Origin: an uncultured Bacillota bacterium
Lineage (GTDB): Bacteria > Bacillota > Clostridia > Peptostreptococcales > Anaerovoracaceae
DNA length: 8,220 bases
NCBI GenBank assembly: GCA_946408315.1
Contig: CAMJRV010000091.1
Location: 1-8,220 of the forward strand
Direction: 5' to 3'
A model generated the notes under the pieces. That model ran no database searches and was not told where the DNA came from. It saw nothing but the letters and a program-made list of their open reading frames with translations. The translations under genes and the position numbers were made by a program. Below, one piece after another: positions 6,558-8,220 of the stretch (the stretch's first letter is position 1; each line of letters begins with the position of its first letter).

Positions 6558-7589
6558 ATGAAAGCGTTAGTGTTAACGGATTATTTCAAATTTCAATATA
6601 TGGATGTGGAAAAACCTAAAATCGGCAAGGATGATGTGCTGGTCAACGTCAAGGCGTGCGCTGTCTGCGGGAGCGACGTTCATGGATATGACGGACAGAG
6701 CGGAAGAAGAATTCCTCCCCTCATTATGGGGCACGAAGCTTCCGGCGTGATCGCGGAAGTAGGCGAGAACGTGACGAGATACAAGCCGGGTGACAAGGTA
6801 ACCTTTGATTCCACGGTATATTGCGGAGAATGCTACTACTGCAAAAAAGGGATGATCAATCTGTGCGAGAACAGGATGGTTCTGGGAGTCTCCTGCGGCG
6901 ATTACAGAAACGAGGGAGCAATGGCCGAGTATGTCTCCGTTCCGAGCAGAATTCTTTATAAAATCCCCGAGGGAGTTACCTTTAACCAGGCGGCTATGGT
7001 GGAGCCATTGTCCATTGCGGTACATGCAGTGAGAATTTCTCCGGTAAAAATGGGCGACAAGGCTGCCGTTCTGGGTGCCGGAACCATCGGACTGCTGCTC
7101 ATCCAGTGTTTGAAGGCGGCAGGCTGCAGTGAAATCATCGTGGTTGACCTGGATGACGCAAAGCTGGAAACGGCCAGAAAGCTCGGTGCGACACATACTA
7201 TCGGTAAGGAGGAAACCGACACGGTTTCCAAAATTCAGAAGCTGACCGGCGGCCTGGGGGCGGATATCGCATTTGAAGCCGTGGGTATCAATCCGACGTT
7301 CAATACGGCTGTCGCCGGCGTACGAAGAGGCGGAAGCATCGTCATGGTGGGAAATGTATCACCCAAGGTTGATTTTCCGCTCCAGAGCTGTGTAACGAGA
7401 CAAATCAGCCTCTTCGCCTCATGTGCATCGGCAGGCGAATACGATATCTGCCTGGATATGATTTCTAAACGCAAACTGGATGTGGATAGCCTGATCAGCA
7501 AAACGGCACCTCTCAGCGAAGGTGGTCTCTGGTTCGATAAGCTGCACGCCCAGGAGCCGGGACTGATTAAGGTGGTCTTGAACCCATGA
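6558..7589 (+). CDS. Zinc-dependent, NAD-linked medium-chain alcohol/polyol dehydrogenase
   Basis: It likely oxidises a secondary alcohol of a sugar, polyol or aldonate to a ketone with NAD+ (343 aa, standard for the sorbitol/threonine/galactitol-phosphate dehydrogenase class). The GroES-like domain (about 24-135) holds catalytic zinc residues Cys37, His59 and Glu60, with Glu149 as a further candidate ligand, and a complete structural zinc lobe Cys89, Cys92, Cys95 and Cys103. The Rossmann domain has G-A-G-T-I-G at 173-178 and Asp197 (VVDLDD), which favours NAD over NADP. No key residue is missing. AAGGAGG (6544-6550) lies 7 bases before the ATG, and only 12 bases separate it from the upstream gene, so they are co-transcribed. 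It resembles GatD and L-threonine or L-idonate dehydrogenases in general plan; the substrate is unassigned. Confidence 0.9.
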   Translation: MKALVLTDYFKFQYMDVEKPKIGKDDVLVNVKACAVCGSDVHGYDGQSGRRIPPLIMGHEASGVIAEVGENVTRYKPGDKVTFDSTVYCGECYYCKKGMINLCENRMVLGVSCGDYRNEGAMAEYVSVPSRILYKIPEGVTFNQAAMVEPLSIAVHAVRISPVKMGDKAAVLGAGTIGLLLIQCLKAAGCSEIIVVDLDDAKLETARKLGATHTIGKEETDTVSKIQKLTGGLGADIAFEAVGINPTFNTAVAGVRRGGSIVMVGNVSPKVDFPLQSCVTRQISLFASCASAGEYDICLDMISKRKLDVDSLISKTAPLSEGGLWFDKLHAQEPGLIKVVLNP

Positions 7590-7605
7590 AGGACGGGGTG
7601 ATTTT

Positions 7606-8220
7606 ATGAACAATATGATAAACGAATATGTGATCGATGCGATAAAGGAATACAAGATTATCGCGATTATGAGGAAGATCCCGGCGGACCGCATCCTGGC
7701 GACCGCGGAGGCCCTCTATAAAGGAGGAATCCGGCTGATTGAAGTAACCTTTGACCAGGGAAAAAAAACGGGAGAGCAGGAGACGCTTGATGCAATCAAA
7801 GACCTGGAAGCCGTCTTCAAAGGAAGAATGCACATCGGGGCGGGAACAGTAATCACGGAAGATCAGGCTGAGAAGGCTGTGGAAGCCGGCGCGAAATATA
7901 TTATTTCTCCCAATACGGATGAAGCCGTAATCAGGAGAACAAAAATGCTTGGAGCCGTTTCCATCCCCGGAGCGTTTACACCTTCGGAAATTGTCAGGGC
8001 TCATCAGGCCGGAGCGGACTTTGTAAAAATCTTTCCGGCAGGAGATCTGGGAGTCGGCTACTTAAAGGCGGTCAGGGCTCTGCTTTCCCATATCCCCATG
8101 CTGGCTGTGGGCGGCGTGGATGAAAACAATTTGCAGGATTATCTGGAATCAGGAATGTCCGGCGTCGGCGTCGGCTCAAATATCGTAAAAATGTCTCTGA
8201 TCCAGAGCGGAGACTATGGA
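7606..8220 (+). CDS. eda: KDPG/KHG-type 2-keto-3-deoxy acid aldolase (3' end missing)
   Basis: This class I (Schiff-base) aldolase likely cleaves a 2-keto-3-deoxy sugar acid, free or phosphorylated, to pyruvate and an aldehyde. The frame is open from the ATG at 7606 to the window edge (205 residues); Eda proteins are usually 200-220 aa, so only a few residues should be missing. Key features are IAIMRK (19-24) at the first strand, Glu46 in LIEVTF (44-49) as general acid/base, GAGTV (78-82), SPN (101-103), Lys141 in FVKIFPAGD (139-147) as Schiff-base lysine, and AVGGVDENN (167-175) as the phosphate-side loop. The Arg that follows the catalytic Glu by four residues in E. coli Eda (EVTLR) is Asp50 here, followed by an insertion-like polar stretch to about 60. 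SPN recalls DgoA (KDPGal aldolase). The ribosome site is weak (GGGGTG, 7595-7600), and the gene lies 16 bases after the dehydrogenase stop. Confidence 0.88.
   Translation, partial: MNNMINEYVIDAIKEYKIIAIMRKIPADRILATAEALYKGGIRLIEVTFDQGKKTGEQETLDAIKDLEAVFKGRMHIGAGTVITEDQAEKAVEAGAKYIISPNTDEAVIRRTKMLGAVSIPGAFTPSEIVRAHQAGADFVKIFPAGDLGVGYLKAVRALLSHIPMLAVGGVDENNLQDYLESGMSGVGVGSNIVKMSLIQSGDYG

Noticed and set aside
6573..7196. Open frame of 207 codons on the minus strand
   Set aside because: It is antisense to the dehydrogenase with its full zinc and NAD motifs; no plausible start signal or family resemblance.
7567..8004. Open frame of 145 codons on the minus strand near the right edge
   Set aside because: It is antisense to the aldolase, which has all main catalytic motifs on the plus strand.

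Overview
The window looks like part of a genome from the class Clostridia (Firmicutes). The grounds are strong AGGAGG-type ribosome binding sites before most genes, a typical low-charge lipoprotein signal on the binding protein, moderate GC, and a response-regulator-like AraC protein next to a sugar ABC transporter. I cannot name a genus. All genes are on the + strand and nearly every base is coding. No RNA gene, mobile element or CRISPR array is visible.

Layout: (1) 1-1005 is the 3' part of an AraC-type regulator, probably the output half of a YesN-like response regulator, whose start lies outside the window. (2) A gap of 98 bases (1006-1103) holds a plausible sigma-A promoter. (3) 1104-5727 is a complete four-gene sugar ABC transporter: a lipoprotein binding protein, a double-domain ATPase and two different permeases. 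Gene order and many sequence blocks match the YtfQ-YtfR-YtfT-YjfF system, which imports galactofuranose in E. coli. A gap of 113 bases between binding protein and ATPase holds a hairpin, a TATAAT box and a possible micro-ORF. (4) 5724-8220 is a catabolic block: a xylose-isomerase-like TIM-barrel protein, a zinc- and NAD-dependent medium-chain dehydrogenase, and a KDPG/KHG-type aldolase that runs off the right edge.

Proposed working model (inference): the regulator senses a sugar or a membrane signal and activates the operon. The transporter imports a sugar, possibly a furanose or an unusual pentose or hexose. The TIM-barrel enzyme isomerises or epimerises it, the dehydrogenase oxidises it, and the class I aldolase cleaves a 2-keto-3-deoxy acid to pyruvate plus an aldehyde. 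A dehydratase and perhaps a sugar kinase would be expected just outside the window. The substrate is not determined by the sequence.

The most unusual local feature is a perfect triple 7-bp repeat at the ATPase-permease junction. Loss of one unit would fuse the two proteins in frame.
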